A DNA stretch of 64,000 bases from Shimia haliotis (GTDB taxonomy: Bacteria > Pseudomonadota > Alphaproteobacteria > Rhodobacterales > Rhodobacteraceae). Made by a program: the position numbers and the translations under genes. Under the pieces are notes generated by a model. The model saw nothing but the letters and a program-made list of their open reading frames with translations, ran no database searches and was not told where the DNA came from. The stretch covers positions 332,183 through 396,182 of the forward strand of contig NZ_FOSZ01000004.1 of the NCBI RefSeq assembly GCF_900114415.1, read 5' to 3'. Shown here piece by piece: positions 1 through 8,754 of this stretch; position 1 is the first letter of the stretch; every line of letters starts with the position of its first letter.

Positions 1-125
1 TCCGGTGCCGTGCGCAGGCGTTCGGTCACTTCCTCAACCTCATCAAGAAACAGGTCGACCACCTCGTCGAAATCTTCTGCTCCAATTTCGTCGCGCAATT
101 CTTCGACTCGTTCCCAGTTGATCAT
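1..125 (-). CDS. Hpt (histidine phosphotransfer) domain protein, N-terminal part
   Basis: The gene starts at an ATG (123-125) and runs off the left edge, so only about 41 residues are visible. They begin MINWERVEELRDEIG and continue with a very acidic helix (DEVVDLFLDEVEEV), which fits the first helices of an Hpt four-helix bundle. The phosphorylatable histidine would lie outside the window. A good ribosome-binding site (AAGGAG) sits just before the ATG. It is divergent from the response regulator/PP2C phosphatase at 277, so the two may form a phosphorelay pair; that is inference from context. The Hpt assignment rests on a short stretch. Confidence 0.6.
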   Translation of the reverse strand, partial: MINWERVEELRDEIGAEDFDEVVDLFLDEVEEVTERLRTAP

Positions 126-276
126 GGCGCTCTCCTTGTGACTTTGCCTGCAGGGTCGCAGCAAAGAGTTAAGAAAGTCTGGTTGATAAAATTTTTAACA
201 AACTCCGGGATTTGTTGACGCTCCGTTAAGTGACAGAGCCCTAGAGTTGCGGGGATTCCCAAGCACCGAGGGTTGG

Positions 277-1545
277 ATGACTGTGCAAACTATGACTGTT
301 CAAGCTATGGACGCGGTGGCGGATTCCGGTGTGATCCGTCGCGTTCTTGTTGTTGACGACAGCCGTGTACAGCGGCGCATTCTCAGCGTGTCTCTCAAAC
401 GGGAAGGCTACGACGTGATCGAGGCTGCCTCAGGTCAGGAGGCGCTGGAAATTTGCCGTGAGAATTTGCCTGATCTCATTCTTTCCGACTGGATGATGCC
501 CGGGATGTCCGGTCTGGAGTTCTGTCGGGAGCTGCGGGAGATACCGGTAGAAAGCTATGCCTATTTCATTCTGCTGACCTCCAAAAGTGAGAAGGACGAA
601 GTGGCTCAGGGTTTTGCCGCTGGCGCGGATGACTTCCTGACCAAACCGGTGAACGGGTATGAGCTGCGCGCGCGGATCAGTGCGGGTGAGCGCATCCTGC
701 GCATGCAGCATGAGTTGACGGAAAAAAACCGTGTTATCACCGATACCTTGGATGAATTGCAGCGCCTTTATGATTCGTTGGACAACGACCTTTTGGCCGC
801 GAAAAAGCTGCAACAGTCTCTTGTGCCGGACCGGTTCCGCGACTTTGGCCTAGGCGCGGTGTCGTTGCTCTTGCAGTCCTCCGGTCACGTTGGCGGCGAT
901 CTTGTCGGCCACTACAAAATTTCGGACACCAGACTCGGTCTTTATTCCATCGATGTTTCCGGACATGGCATCAGTTCCGCCCTGATCACCGCGCGGCTGG
1001 CGGGGTATCTCTCCTCTTCCTCGCCGGAACAGAATGTGGCGATGCAAGTTTATCCGGACGGGTCACATGAACATTTGGAACCCAAAGAGGTGATCTGCCG
1101 CCTGAATGAAATCATCCTCGACGAGATGGAGACTGAGCACTACTTCACGATGCTTTTGGCCGACGTTGATCTGGAAACCGGCAGAGTCACCATGGCACAA
1201 GCAGGGCATCCCCATCCCCTGATCCAACGTGCTGATGGCACGGTAGAACAAGATGGCCCTGGCGGGCTGCCAGTCGGTCTTATTCCCGGGGCGGAGTTCT
1301 CGCAGTTTGTCTTGCAGTTGCACCCCGGAGACCGGCTTTTCATGATGTCCGATGGCGTGACCGAATGTCCTGATACCGATAGCGGCATGTTGGGAGAAAA
1401 CGGGTTTGAGACAATGGTGCGCGATCTGCATGGACATGCGTTGGATGAAACCCTGCAGGCCATCGTGTGGAAGCTCGACGAATACAGCGGCGGTCGGGGG
1501 TTTCCGGATGACATTTCCGGTATCCTTCTGGAATACCGAGGTTAA
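277..1545 (+). CDS. Response regulator with C-terminal PP2C/SpoIIE-type serine phosphatase
   Basis: A two-domain signalling protein of about 422 residues. The receiver domain (about 20-145) shows the acidic pocket VVDDS, the phospho-acceptor Asp in LILSDWMMPG (about residue 71) and the conserved Lys in FLTKPV. A linker rich in heptad-like helix (about 150-190) leads to a SpoIIE/RsbU-type phosphatase domain with the metal-binding motifs VGGDL, DVSGHG and MMSDGVTE. Proteins of this build dephosphorylate anti-sigma-factor antagonists in partner-switching systems. No anti-sigma or antagonist gene is visible here; the divergent Hpt gene is the likely upstream partner. An in-frame TTG at 247 and later ATGs at 292 and 307 are alternative starts; 277 was chosen for its nearby GAGGG. 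Its 3' end overlaps the convergent Nudix gene by 4 bp. Confidence 0.88.
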   Translation: MTVQTMTVQAMDAVADSGVIRRVLVVDDSRVQRRILSVSLKREGYDVIEAASGQEALEICRENLPDLILSDWMMPGMSGLEFCRELREIPVESYAYFILLTSKSEKDEVAQGFAAGADDFLTKPVNGYELRARISAGERILRMQHELTEKNRVITDTLDELQRLYDSLDNDLLAAKKLQQSLVPDRFRDFGLGAVSLLLQSSGHVGGDLVGHYKISDTRLGLYSIDVSGHGISSALITARLAGYLSSSSPEQNVAMQVYPDGSHEHLEPKEVICRLNEIILDEMETEHYFTMLLADVDLETGRVTMAQAGHPHPLIQRADGTVEQDGPGGLPVGLIPGAEFSQFVLQLHPGDRLFMMSDGVTECPDTDSGMLGENGFETMVRDLHGHALDETLQAIVWKLDEYSGGRGFPDDISGILLEYRG

Positions 1546-1979
1546 AGCAGGAACCGCCTGACAAAAGCGCGATCGCCTTCGTTTGCCAGAGTCCTCGCCG
1601 CCACGGTGATCGGCATCCAGACCGCTTCGTGATCGGCCTCCGGCGGTGGACCCAGCCGACGGGCCGGTCGTGCCGCATAAATGGCACAGACCTTTTCCGC
1701 CCATTTGTCGTACTCCGGCATATAGGTGAAACGCCGAAACGCCCCCAGCCGACGTGGCGCAGTCATGGTGTATCCGGTTTCTTCATAGACTTCCCGATGC
1801 AGCGCGGACACGGGAGACTCCCCCAGATCAATACCGCCGCCAGGAAGTTGGAACTCGTCGTGTGGCGCGTGCTGATACGTTACCAACATCTCGTCGCCAC
1901 GCAGCAAAATCGCATAGGCCCCGGGCCGAATACCATAACGTCGGCCGGCTTCTGGCGGTGTTCCAAAACGTGGTATCAT
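1542..1979 (-). CDS. Nudix hydrolase
   Basis: A 145-residue protein with a complete Nudix box: GGGIDLGESPVSALHREVYEETGY fits Gx5Ex7REUxEExGU (shown here as its key residues G, E, RE, EE, G). The family hydrolyses nucleoside diphosphates linked to another moiety, using Mg2+ bound by the box glutamates. The substrate cannot be read from sequence; the LPGGGIDLGES form and overall size suggest a nucleotide-housecleaning enzyme. It converges on the phosphatase gene with a 4-bp overlap and is divergent from hslO, with 78 bp between their starts. It is one of four Nudix-type or related pool-cleaning genes in the first 25 kb (with 3052 and mutT at 23864). Confidence 0.85.
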   Translation of the reverse strand: MIPRFGTPPEAGRRYGIRPGAYAILLRGDEMLVTYQHAPHDEFQLPGGGIDLGESPVSALHREVYEETGYTMTAPRRLGAFRRFTYMPEYDKWAEKVCAIYAARPARRLGPPPEADHEAVWMPITVAARTLANEGDRAFVRRFLL

Positions 1980-2057
1980 GGGTGAAACCCCTTTTTGTGG
2001 CCCTTGCTGGCCCTATATAGTCGCGGTATGGCAAGGGAAGGCCGATAAGGAAACCCC

Positions 2058-3059
2058 ATGAAACCCGCAAACACGATTGCCTGGGACGACACGGTACTGC
2101 CGTTCCAGCTGGATAAATCTGACATTCGCGGCCGCGTCGCGCGCCTTGATGGTGTGCTGTCGGGCGTATTGAAACAACATGCCTATCCGGAAACGGTAGA
2201 AGCGCTTGTGGCCGAGATGGCTCTGCTGACCGCATTGATCGGGCAGACCATCAGCCTGCGCTGGAAGCTGTCGCTGCAAGTGCAGACCGATGGCCCCGTG
2301 CGCATGATCGCGACCGATTACTATGCACCGACCGCCGGAGGCGAGCCGGCCCGCATTCGCGCCTACGCCAGCTTTGATGAGGAACGCCTGACCGACGGCG
2401 CGCCGTTTGATCAACTTGGCAACGGCTATTTCGCGGTCCTGATTGATCAAGGTGATGGCATGAAGCCCTATCAGGGCATCTCCGGCCTCATTGGTGGATC
2501 ACTGCAAGCGTCGGCAGAGGCGTATTTCGCCCAATCTGAGCAGCTGGCGACACGTTTTTCGCTGAAGTTCGGCAAATCTGTCGAACCCGGTGTGGGCGAG
2601 CATTGGCGGGCTGGCGGCATCATGCTGCAGCACATGCCCAAAGCCAGCCCGCATGTGTCGGGCGAAGGCGGCAGCGGCGAAAGCGGTCTGTTGCTGGCCA
2701 AAGATGTGGTGAACGAGGAAGACATGGAGAACTGGAACCGGGCCAACATTCTGTTGGACACGGTTGAAGAGCTCGAGATGATTGGCCCTTCGGTGCCGCC
2801 GACGGATCTTCTGGTGCGTCTCTTCCACGAAGAAGCGCCGCGCGTATATGACGCCCAGCAGGTCAAATTCGGCTGTACGTGCTCCGAGGATCGTGTGCGC
2901 CAGTCGCTGTCGATCTATTCGGCCAAGGACATTCAAACGATGACGACGCCGGAAAACCGTGTCGAAGTCGATTGCCAGTTCTGCGGCGCGCATTACGACC
3001 TTGATCCGACCTCGGTCGGATTTGAGGCGAAGAAAGACGGAGACGCCGCGGGTGCCTGA
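2058..3059 (+). CDS. hslO: Hsp33 redox-regulated chaperone
   Basis: Cytoplasmic holdase activated by oxidation. The protein (333 residues) has the conserved Hsp33 N-terminal fold region and, near the C-terminus, the zinc-binding redox switch: C273-x-C275 in GCTCSEDRV and C306-x2-C309 in CQFCGAHY. All four cysteines are present, so the switch should be functional. Length is a little over the usual 290-300 residues. The stop overlaps the GTG start of the CoA-type Nudix gene, which in turn overlaps cca, so the three probably share one transcript. Confidence 0.95.
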   Translation: MKPANTIAWDDTVLPFQLDKSDIRGRVARLDGVLSGVLKQHAYPETVEALVAEMALLTALIGQTISLRWKLSLQVQTDGPVRMIATDYYAPTAGGEPARIRAYASFDEERLTDGAPFDQLGNGYFAVLIDQGDGMKPYQGISGLIGGSLQASAEAYFAQSEQLATRFSLKFGKSVEPGVGEHWRAGGIMLQHMPKASPHVSGEGGSGESGLLLAKDVVNEEDMENWNRANILLDTVEELEMIGPSVPPTDLLVRLFHEEAPRVYDAQQVKFGCTCSEDRVRQSLSIYSAKDIQTMTTPENRVEVDCQFCGAHYDLDPTSVGFEAKKDGDAAGA

Positions 3060-3651
3060 CCCGTTGTCCACCTTAAAGGCCGCGCTCTCAACCGAAAGCG
3101 CGGCCTCTTCCGATTTTGATCTAAATCCTGATGTTGTTTTGCCAAAAGGCCGCAAGCTGCGCCCAGCAGGTGTCTTGATGCCGATCGAAATCAGCAACGG
3201 CACCCCGCATGTGATCCTCACCAAACGCGCCAGCCATCTGAAACACCACCCCGGCCAGATCGCCTTTCCGGGGGGAAAGCAGGATGAAAATGACGCTGAT
3301 GTGGTCGCCGCCGCTTTGCGCGAGGCGCGTGAGGAAATTGGACTGCCGCCCGAGATCGTCGAGGTGCTTGGAACCCTTCCGACCCATGAAACCGTGACCA
3401 GTTTCTCCATGACGCCAGTTCTGGGTCTCGTCAAAGATGCGTTTGACGTGATCCCAGAGCCGGGCGAAGTCGAAGAAGTCTTTCGCGTGCCGTTGGCCCA
3501 TGTGACCACGTCTGCGCGATTTTCCGTGCAATCCCGCCGGTGGCAGGGACAGCGACGCCACTACTTTACCGTGCCCTTCGGCCCCTATTACATATGGGGC
3601 GCAACGGCCCGCATCCTGCGAGGTCTTGCGGAGCGAATGGAGAGGGTATGA
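3052..3651 (+). CDS. Nudix hydrolase, coenzyme A pyrophosphatase type
   Basis: A 199-residue Nudix protein of the CoA diphosphatase (NudL/NUDT7-like) type. It has the UPF0035/CoA signature region LTKRASHLKHHPGQIAFPGG immediately before the Nudix box with REAREEIGL. Family knowledge: these enzymes split CoA into 3',5'-ADP and phosphopantetheine. The GTG at 3052 is preferred because it overlaps the hslO stop; the open frame extends upstream, but only inside hslO. The stop overlaps the cca start (ATGA at 3648-3651). Confidence 0.85.
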   Translation: MPDPLSTLKAALSTESAASSDFDLNPDVVLPKGRKLRPAGVLMPIEISNGTPHVILTKRASHLKHHPGQIAFPGGKQDENDADVVAAALREAREEIGLPPEIVEVLGTLPTHETVTSFSMTPVLGLVKDAFDVIPEPGEVEEVFRVPLAHVTTSARFSVQSRRWQGQRRHYFTVPFGPYYIWGATARILRGLAERMERV

Positions 3652-4808
3652 AAGTAGTTGGCGATTGGTTGACCAATCCGGCGACGCAGAAGGTTTGCAA
3701 GGCGCTGACTGATGCGGGATATCAAGCGCTTTTTGTTGGCGGCTGTGTGCGCAATGCCTTGCTTGGCGCTCCGGTGAATGACATCGACATTTCCACTGAT
3801 GCATTGCCGGAGCGGGTCATGGAACTGGCAAAATCCGCGGGTCTCAACGCCGTTCCAACAGGTATTGAACACGGCACAATTACGGTTGTCTCAAACCACA
3901 TTCCCCACGAAATCACCACCTTTCGCCGCGACGTGGAAACCGACGGTCGCCGCGCCGTTGTGGCGTTCTCTGACAACGTTGAGGACGATGCGCTTCGCCG
4001 CGACTTCACCATGAACGCGCTTTATGCGACTCCCGATGGCACTGTGGTCGACCCGCTTGGCGGCATGACAGATCTGAAGGCCCGCCGTCTGCGGTTTATC
4101 GACAATGCCGAAGACCGCATCCGCGAAGATTACTTGCGCATCCTGCGCTATTTCCGGTTTCACGCGATCTATGGTGACCCGATGGCGGGCATGGATCCTG
4201 ATGCGCTGGCCGCTATCGCGGACAACATTGACGGTTTGGCGACTTTGTCCAAAGAGCGGGTCGGCACAGAGGTCAAGAAACTGCTCTCCGCCTCGGATCC
4301 GGCGCCCGCGGTGGCGGCCATGCGGTCGACTGGCGTATTGACTGCCATCCTGCACGGCTGCGATGACAAGGCTCTCGCGCCCTTGGTGCATCTTGAGGCA
4401 CAGTTCGGCCTTGCTCCCGATCCCATCCGCCGACTCGCGAGCCTTGGCGGTGTCGGCCTCACCGAGGCCTTGCGTCTGTCTAAACGCGACTCTCGCTCCC
4501 TGTATGATCTGCGCGACGGGGTGGAAAACACAATGGGGCCGGCTGAACTTGGCTATCGGTTGGGTTCAGAGGCAGGCACGTCAATCCTGCTCCTGCGCGC
4601 GGCGATGTTGGAACTCCCATTCGATCCCGCCTCACCCGCTGAAGTCTCCCGGGGTGCGGCAGCGGATTTTCCAATCCGTCCTGCCGACCTGATGCCGGAT
4701 TATTCCGGCCCCGCGCTAGGCCGTGCGCTCAAGACGCTCGAATCCCGATGGATTGAAAGTGGCCTGACAATGGGCAAAGCGGCGCTTTTGGCGACGTTGA
4801 CCGCCTGA
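3648..4808 (+). CDS. cca: CCA tRNA nucleotidyltransferase (poly(A) polymerase family)
   Basis: Adds or repairs the 3'-CCA end of tRNAs. Of 386 residues, the N-terminal class II nucleotidyltransferase head shows GGCVRN, the catalytic NDIDIS (Asp-x-Asp) and the ALRRDFTMNAL motif that selects the nucleotide; the region RIREDYLRILRYFRFH is the usual RNA-binding neck. The ATG at 3648 overlaps the preceding stop (ATGA); the open frame upstream is only the shadow of the Nudix gene. Last gene of the hslO-nudix-cca set. Confidence 0.92.
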   Translation: MKVVGDWLTNPATQKVCKALTDAGYQALFVGGCVRNALLGAPVNDIDISTDALPERVMELAKSAGLNAVPTGIEHGTITVVSNHIPHEITTFRRDVETDGRRAVVAFSDNVEDDALRRDFTMNALYATPDGTVVDPLGGMTDLKARRLRFIDNAEDRIREDYLRILRYFRFHAIYGDPMAGMDPDALAAIADNIDGLATLSKERVGTEVKKLLSASDPAPAVAAMRSTGVLTAILHGCDDKALAPLVHLEAQFGLAPDPIRRLASLGGVGLTEALRLSKRDSRSLYDLRDGVENTMGPAELGYRLGSEAGTSILLLRAAMLELPFDPASPAEVSRGAAADFPIRPADLMPDYSGPALGRALKTLESRWIESGLTMGKAALLATLTA

Positions 4809-4823
4809 ATAGGGCACCGCAGA

Positions 4824-4873
4824 CATACAGTCGTGATACCGACGCAAAACCGACGTAGTGCCGACAGCGATTT
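4824..4873. repeat. Array of 11-bp phased GTCGG/CCGAC boxes (copy B)
   Basis: CCGAC occurs at 4839, 4850 and 4861, exactly 11 bp apart, with a degenerate fourth unit (cagtcgtgat) to the left. The block ends in CGATTT (4868-4873). Read on the minus strand, it matches 38 of 50 positions with the array at 32753-32802, counted by eye. It lies after cca and before the ABC exporter leader, with its CGATTT end facing the exporter. Same-face spacing of one helical turn suggests a site for cooperative protein binding; no known regulator is identified. Confidence 0.6.
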
Positions 4874-4915
4874 TGTCCCTAGGAAGAGATAGGGTTCAAC
4901 CACCAATCAGCCTGA

Positions 4916-5001
4916 TTGACAGGTGGCGTTCATTGCGGCAGTCTTGCCGCACCTGAGTAAAAGGAGGGTGCAAGATGTATCGCGGAATCTGGTTGTCATA
5001 A
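4916..5001 (+). promoter_or_regulatory. Candidate leader of the ABC exporter: hairpin plus 8-codon upstream ORF
   Basis: A perfect 7-bp hairpin (TGCGGCA 4934-4940, TGCCGCA 4945-4951, loop GTCT) is nested in CAGGTG/CACCTG (4920-4925/4950-4955). It is followed by an excellent ribosome-binding site AAGGAGG (4961-4967) and a tiny ORF, ATG 4975 to TAA 5001, reading MYRGIWLS. The exporter start at 5079 has no clear Shine-Dalgarno sequence. TTGACA at 4916-4921 could be a -35 box, but the -10 (CAGTCT) is poor. A translated leader or attenuator is possible; an unrelated chance ORF is the alternative. Confidence 0.35.
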
Positions 5002-5078
5002 GCACAAGCTGACCGCATTCGCGTGGCCAACGGCTGCGCATTCACATTTTGTCCTGTCTTCTTTCTTTGGGTTTCCCC

Positions 5079-6920
5079 ATGTTCAAGTTTTTCGAAAACC
5101 TCGTTGATCCTTATTGCGACTATGTCGAGACCGACACGCCGCCGACCAAGCTGTGGCCGTTCATCATGGACTATGCACAGCCGTTCAAACGGGTCTTTTT
5201 CCTTGCTGCGGTGATGTCCGTGGTGGTTGCCGCTGTGGAAATCGGCCTTATCGGCTATATGGGCCGCATCGTGGATTTGCTGATTGGCGATCCTGCCGAT
5301 GTCTGGGCTGCGCATAAGGTTGAATTCCTTGCAGTGATCGTTTTTGTGCTGCTGCTCAGGCCCCTTTTGCAGGGATTGGACGTGCTGCTTCTGAACAACG
5401 CGATGTTGCCGAATTTTGGCACTTTGATCCGGTGGCGGGCGCACAAACATGTTTTGCGCCAATCGGTTGGCTGGTTTGAAAACGACTTTGCCGGACGTAT
5501 TGCCAACCGCATTATGCAAACGCCGCCTGCCGCTGGCGAAGCGATGTTCCAGGTCTTTGACGCCATCACTTTCTCGATCGCTTATGTGGTTGGTGCCGCG
5601 CTTTTGTTGATGGACGCAGACCCGCGTCTGGTGCTGCCGATGCTGATTTGGTTGGTGCTTTATGGTGCGTTGGTGCGCTGGACGGTAGTCCGCGTTGGTC
5701 CCGCCTCACAGAAAGCGTCAGACGCCCGTTCACAGGTCACAGGCCGTGTGGTGGACGCCTACACCAACATACATTCCGTCAAACTATTCGCCCACAACCA
5801 GCGGGAGCTGGAATACGCCAAAGAGGCTATCGATTACTCTCGCGATACGTTTCAGCAAGAGATGAGGATCTTCACCATAATGGATGTGGTTCTGGTCTTT
5901 TTGAACGGACTTTTGATTGTGAGCGTTGTGGGATGGGCGATCTGGCTCTGGATGCAAGGGCAGGCGAGTGTCGGAGTGGTCGCGGCAGCCACCGCTTTGA
6001 CACTGCGGCTCAATGCGATGACCGGCTGGATCATGTGGGCGCTGACCTCTTTCTTCCGTCAGCTGGGCGTGGTGGCCGAGGGTATGGAAACCATCGCACA
6101 GCCGATTGATCTTGTGGATGTTGCGGAAGCAAAACCGCTACAACTTACTGAAGGTAAAATGGAAATTGACGCCCTGTCGCACCATTATGGTCGCGGATCT
6201 GGCGGCTTGGATGCGATTTCCCTGACCATAAATCCGGGCGAAAAGATTGGCCTGATCGGACGCAGTGGCGCGGGGAAATCGACGCTCGTGAAGCTGCTTC
6301 TGAGGTTTTATGACGCCGAAACCGGCCGCATTCTGATCGACGGTCAGGACATCGCCAAGGTCACGCAGGACAGCCTGCGCGACGAGATCGGTATGGTGCA
6401 GCAGGACAGTTCGCTTCTGCATCGTTCGGTGCGTGACAATCTGTTGTATGGGCGGCCGGATGCCACTGAGGAGATGATGATTGCCGCGGCGAAAAAGGCC
6501 GAGGCGCATGAGTTTATCCTTGATCTTGAAGATCCGCAGGGCCGGAAAGGGTACGATGCGCACGTCGGTGAGCGTGGTGTGAAGCTGTCAGGAGGACAGC
6601 GGCAGCGGATCACGTTGGCGCGGGTGATCCTGAAAGATGCACCGATTCTTCTGCTGGATGAGGCCACAAGCGCGCTTGATAGCGAAGTGGAGGCCGCCAT
6701 TCAAAGCACGCTTTATGGCATGATGGCGGGCAAAACCGTGATCGCGATTGCGCACCGTTTGTCCACGATTGCCGAGATGGACCGCATTCTGGTTCTGGAC
6801 GCAGGTAGAATCGTCGAGCAGGGCAGTCACGCCGATCTACTTGCGCAGGGAGGCCTCTATGCCGGTTTCTGGGCGCGGCAGTCGGGTGGGTTCCTGAATG
6901 CCGACGAAGCCGCCGAGTAA
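5079..6920 (+). CDS. ABC exporter, fused permease and ATPase (MsbA/multidrug type)
   Basis: A 613-residue half-transporter that should work as a dimer in the inner membrane. The first about 330 residues are a type IV exporter permease with six predicted hydrophobic segments. The nucleotide-binding domain has Walker A GRSGAGKST, the signature LSGGQRQR, Walker B ILLLDEATSALD and the switch histidine in AIAHRLST. Substrate unknown: members export lipids, drugs or peptides. ATG 5079 (MFKFFENLVDPYCDY) is taken as the start; an upstream in-frame TTG (5049) is less likely. No strong ribosome-binding site precedes either. See the leader feature at 4916-5001. Confidence 0.88.
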   Translation: MFKFFENLVDPYCDYVETDTPPTKLWPFIMDYAQPFKRVFFLAAVMSVVVAAVEIGLIGYMGRIVDLLIGDPADVWAAHKVEFLAVIVFVLLLRPLLQGLDVLLLNNAMLPNFGTLIRWRAHKHVLRQSVGWFENDFAGRIANRIMQTPPAAGEAMFQVFDAITFSIAYVVGAALLLMDADPRLVLPMLIWLVLYGALVRWTVVRVGPASQKASDARSQVTGRVVDAYTNIHSVKLFAHNQRELEYAKEAIDYSRDTFQQEMRIFTIMDVVLVFLNGLLIVSVVGWAIWLWMQGQASVGVVAAATALTLRLNAMTGWIMWALTSFFRQLGVVAEGMETIAQPIDLVDVAEAKPLQLTEGKMEIDALSHHYGRGSGGLDAISLTINPGEKIGLIGRSGAGKSTLVKLLLRFYDAETGRILIDGQDIAKVTQDSLRDEIGMVQQDSSLLHRSVRDNLLYGRPDATEEMMIAAAKKAEAHEFILDLEDPQGRKGYDAHVGERGVKLSGGQRQRITLARVILKDAPILLLDEATSALDSEVEAAIQSTLYGMMAGKTVIAIAHRLSTIAEMDRILVLDAGRIVEQGSHADLLAQGGLYAGFWARQSGGFLNADEAAE

Positions 6921-6956
6921 ATTGACCAATGCGCGTCCTCGCGGTAGGGGACGCGC

Positions 6957-8171
6957 ATGAGCCAGATCATCATCCAGCGACTGGGCCTGCACGGCGACGG
7001 GATTGCCGAAGGTCCGATTTTTGCCCCCCTGACCTTACCAGGTGAGGAGGTGAGCGGAGAAATTGACGGCGATCGTCTGCGCGATGTGCGGATTGTGACG
7101 CCATCAGAGAACCGCGTGAAACCGCCATGCCGGCACTTCAAAGCCTGCGGCGGGTGCCAGTTGCAGCACGCGAGAGACGGTTTTGTCGCGGACTGGAAAG
7201 TGGATGTGGTCAGGAATGCGCTTGCGGCGCAGGGGCTTGTGGCCGAGATGAAGCCGATCTTGACCTCTCCGGCGGCCACACGTCGTCGCGCAGTATTTTC
7301 CGCGCGCCGCACTAAGAAAGGCGCAACTGTGGGGTTTCACGCCCGTGCCTCTGATGTGATTGCGGAAATCCCCGATTGCCAACTGCTTGATCCCAAGCTG
7401 ATTCCGGCGATGGAGATTGTGGGCGATTTGGCCAAAATTGGCGGATCTCGCAAAGGTGAAATCAGCGCAACTGTCACCCTGAGCGACGGCGGTTTGGATG
7501 TGGCGGTGTGGGGCGGAAAACCGCTTGACGGACCGTTTCTTTCACAACTGGCGCAGGAAACCGAACGGCACAAGCTGGCTCGACTTTCATGGGATGGAGA
7601 AGTGGTCGCGACCCGCGTGCCGCCATATCAGCAATTCGGAAAGGCCAAGGTTGTGCCGCCAGCCGGCGCGTTTTTGCAGGCCACTCCGCAGGGTGAAGCA
7701 GATCTTCTCGCAGCGGTTCAGTCCGCCATCACGCAAGGCGAGAAAGGCATCGACCTTTTTGCGGGGTGTGGCACATTCACTTTGCCGATGGCAGAATGCG
7801 CACAGATGCACGGGGTGGAGGGCGAGCGAGCCATGACGAAAGCTCTGGACGCCGGCTGGCGCATGGCTGAAGGCTTGAAACACGTGACAACCGAGGCGCG
7901 GGACTTGTTCCGCAATCCGATCATTGCCGAAGATCTTCGCTATGATTTTGCAGTGATTGATCCACCAAGGGCCGGCGCCGAAGCGCAGGTTGCGGAATTG
8001 GCGCAGTCGGATGTTTCCGAAATTGCCTTTGTGAGTTGTAACCCTGTTACTTTCGCCCGCGACGCCGCGACTTTGGTCGGCGCAGGTTATGCGCTGGACT
8101 GGGTGCAGGTTGTGGATCAGTTCCGGTGGTCCAGTCACGTGGAGCTTGCGGCCCGATTCGCAAGACTTTGA
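6957..8171 (+). CDS. Class I SAM-dependent RNA methyltransferase (RlmD/RumA type, Fe-S)
   Basis: A 404-residue enzyme of the uracil-5-methyltransferase (TrmA/RlmC/RlmD) superfamily. The 4Fe-4S ligands are seen as CRHFKACGGC near residues 58-67 with a further Cys in IPDCQLLD. The methyltransferase core has GIDLFAGCGTFTLPMA for SAM binding, the motif DPPRAGA, and the catalytic cysteine in FVSCNPVTFARD. It methylates a uridine in rRNA or tRNA; which one cannot be told. A short TRAM-like N-terminus is present (about residues 1-50). It starts 36 bp after the exporter and may be cotranscribed. Confidence 0.88.
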   Translation: MSQIIIQRLGLHGDGIAEGPIFAPLTLPGEEVSGEIDGDRLRDVRIVTPSENRVKPPCRHFKACGGCQLQHARDGFVADWKVDVVRNALAAQGLVAEMKPILTSPAATRRRAVFSARRTKKGATVGFHARASDVIAEIPDCQLLDPKLIPAMEIVGDLAKIGGSRKGEISATVTLSDGGLDVAVWGGKPLDGPFLSQLAQETERHKLARLSWDGEVVATRVPPYQQFGKAKVVPPAGAFLQATPQGEADLLAAVQSAITQGEKGIDLFAGCGTFTLPMAECAQMHGVEGERAMTKALDAGWRMAEGLKHVTTEARDLFRNPIIAEDLRYDFAVIDPPRAGAEAQVAELAQSDVSEIAFVSCNPVTFARDAATLVGAGYALDWVQVVDQFRWSSHVELAARFARL

Positions 8172-8259
8172 TACAAGTCACAGCGTCGTGACGGGTTTTT
8201 GCCGCTTTCATCTGTTATTGGACTAGGGCAATAGAACAAAAACAACCGAGGCACCTTCG

Positions 8260-8754
8260 ATGCGCTGGCTATCTCTAGTTCTTCTTTTTGTCGTTGCTAT
8301 CGGCGCGGCGGGCTGTTCGTCCAAATTCAAGACCTACAGCGGCCCTAAGGTGACGCATGTCGTGATCTACAAAGAACAGCGCAAAATGCACTTGCTGCAC
8401 AATGAGACTGTTCTGAAGTCTTATGACGTGGATCTGGGGTTTGCGCCGGCTGGGCACAAACAGTTTGAGGGCGATGGTCGAACGCCGGAAGGGCAATACT
8501 GGATTGATCGTCGCAATCCGAACAGTCAGTTCTATTTGTCGATTGGCATTTCTTATCCAAATGCGGCCGATCGCGCCTATGCCGAAGCTCAGGGAAAATC
8601 GCCTGGCGGTGACATCTTTATTCACGGGCAGCCCGAAGTGTTCAAAAACAAAAAGGCCGACTGGACCGCGGGCTGCATCAGCGTGACCAATCGCGAGATG
8701 CGGGACATCTATGCGATGGTCAGGAACGGCACACAAGTTTGGATTTATCCGTAA
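8260..8754 (+). CDS. L,D-transpeptidase family lipoprotein
   Basis: A 164-residue secreted protein. The N-terminus is a lipoprotein signal (hydrophobic stretch then GAAGC, Cys about 19). The YkuD catalytic domain follows, with the His in FIHGQ and the nucleophile Cys in TAGCISVTNREM, matching HGx(n)[ST]xGC. The enzyme class makes 3-3 crosslinks in peptidoglycan or attaches proteins to it, in the periplasm. It ends immediately beside the convergent CAP-domain gene (no bases between the stops). A second YkuD protein is encoded at 9451. Confidence 0.88.
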   Translation: MRWLSLVLLFVVAIGAAGCSSKFKTYSGPKVTHVVIYKEQRKMHLLHNETVLKSYDVDLGFAPAGHKQFEGDGRTPEGQYWIDRRNPNSQFYLSIGISYPNAADRAYAEAQGKSPGGDIFIHGQPEVFKNKKADWTAGCISVTNREMRDIYAMVRNGTQVWIYP

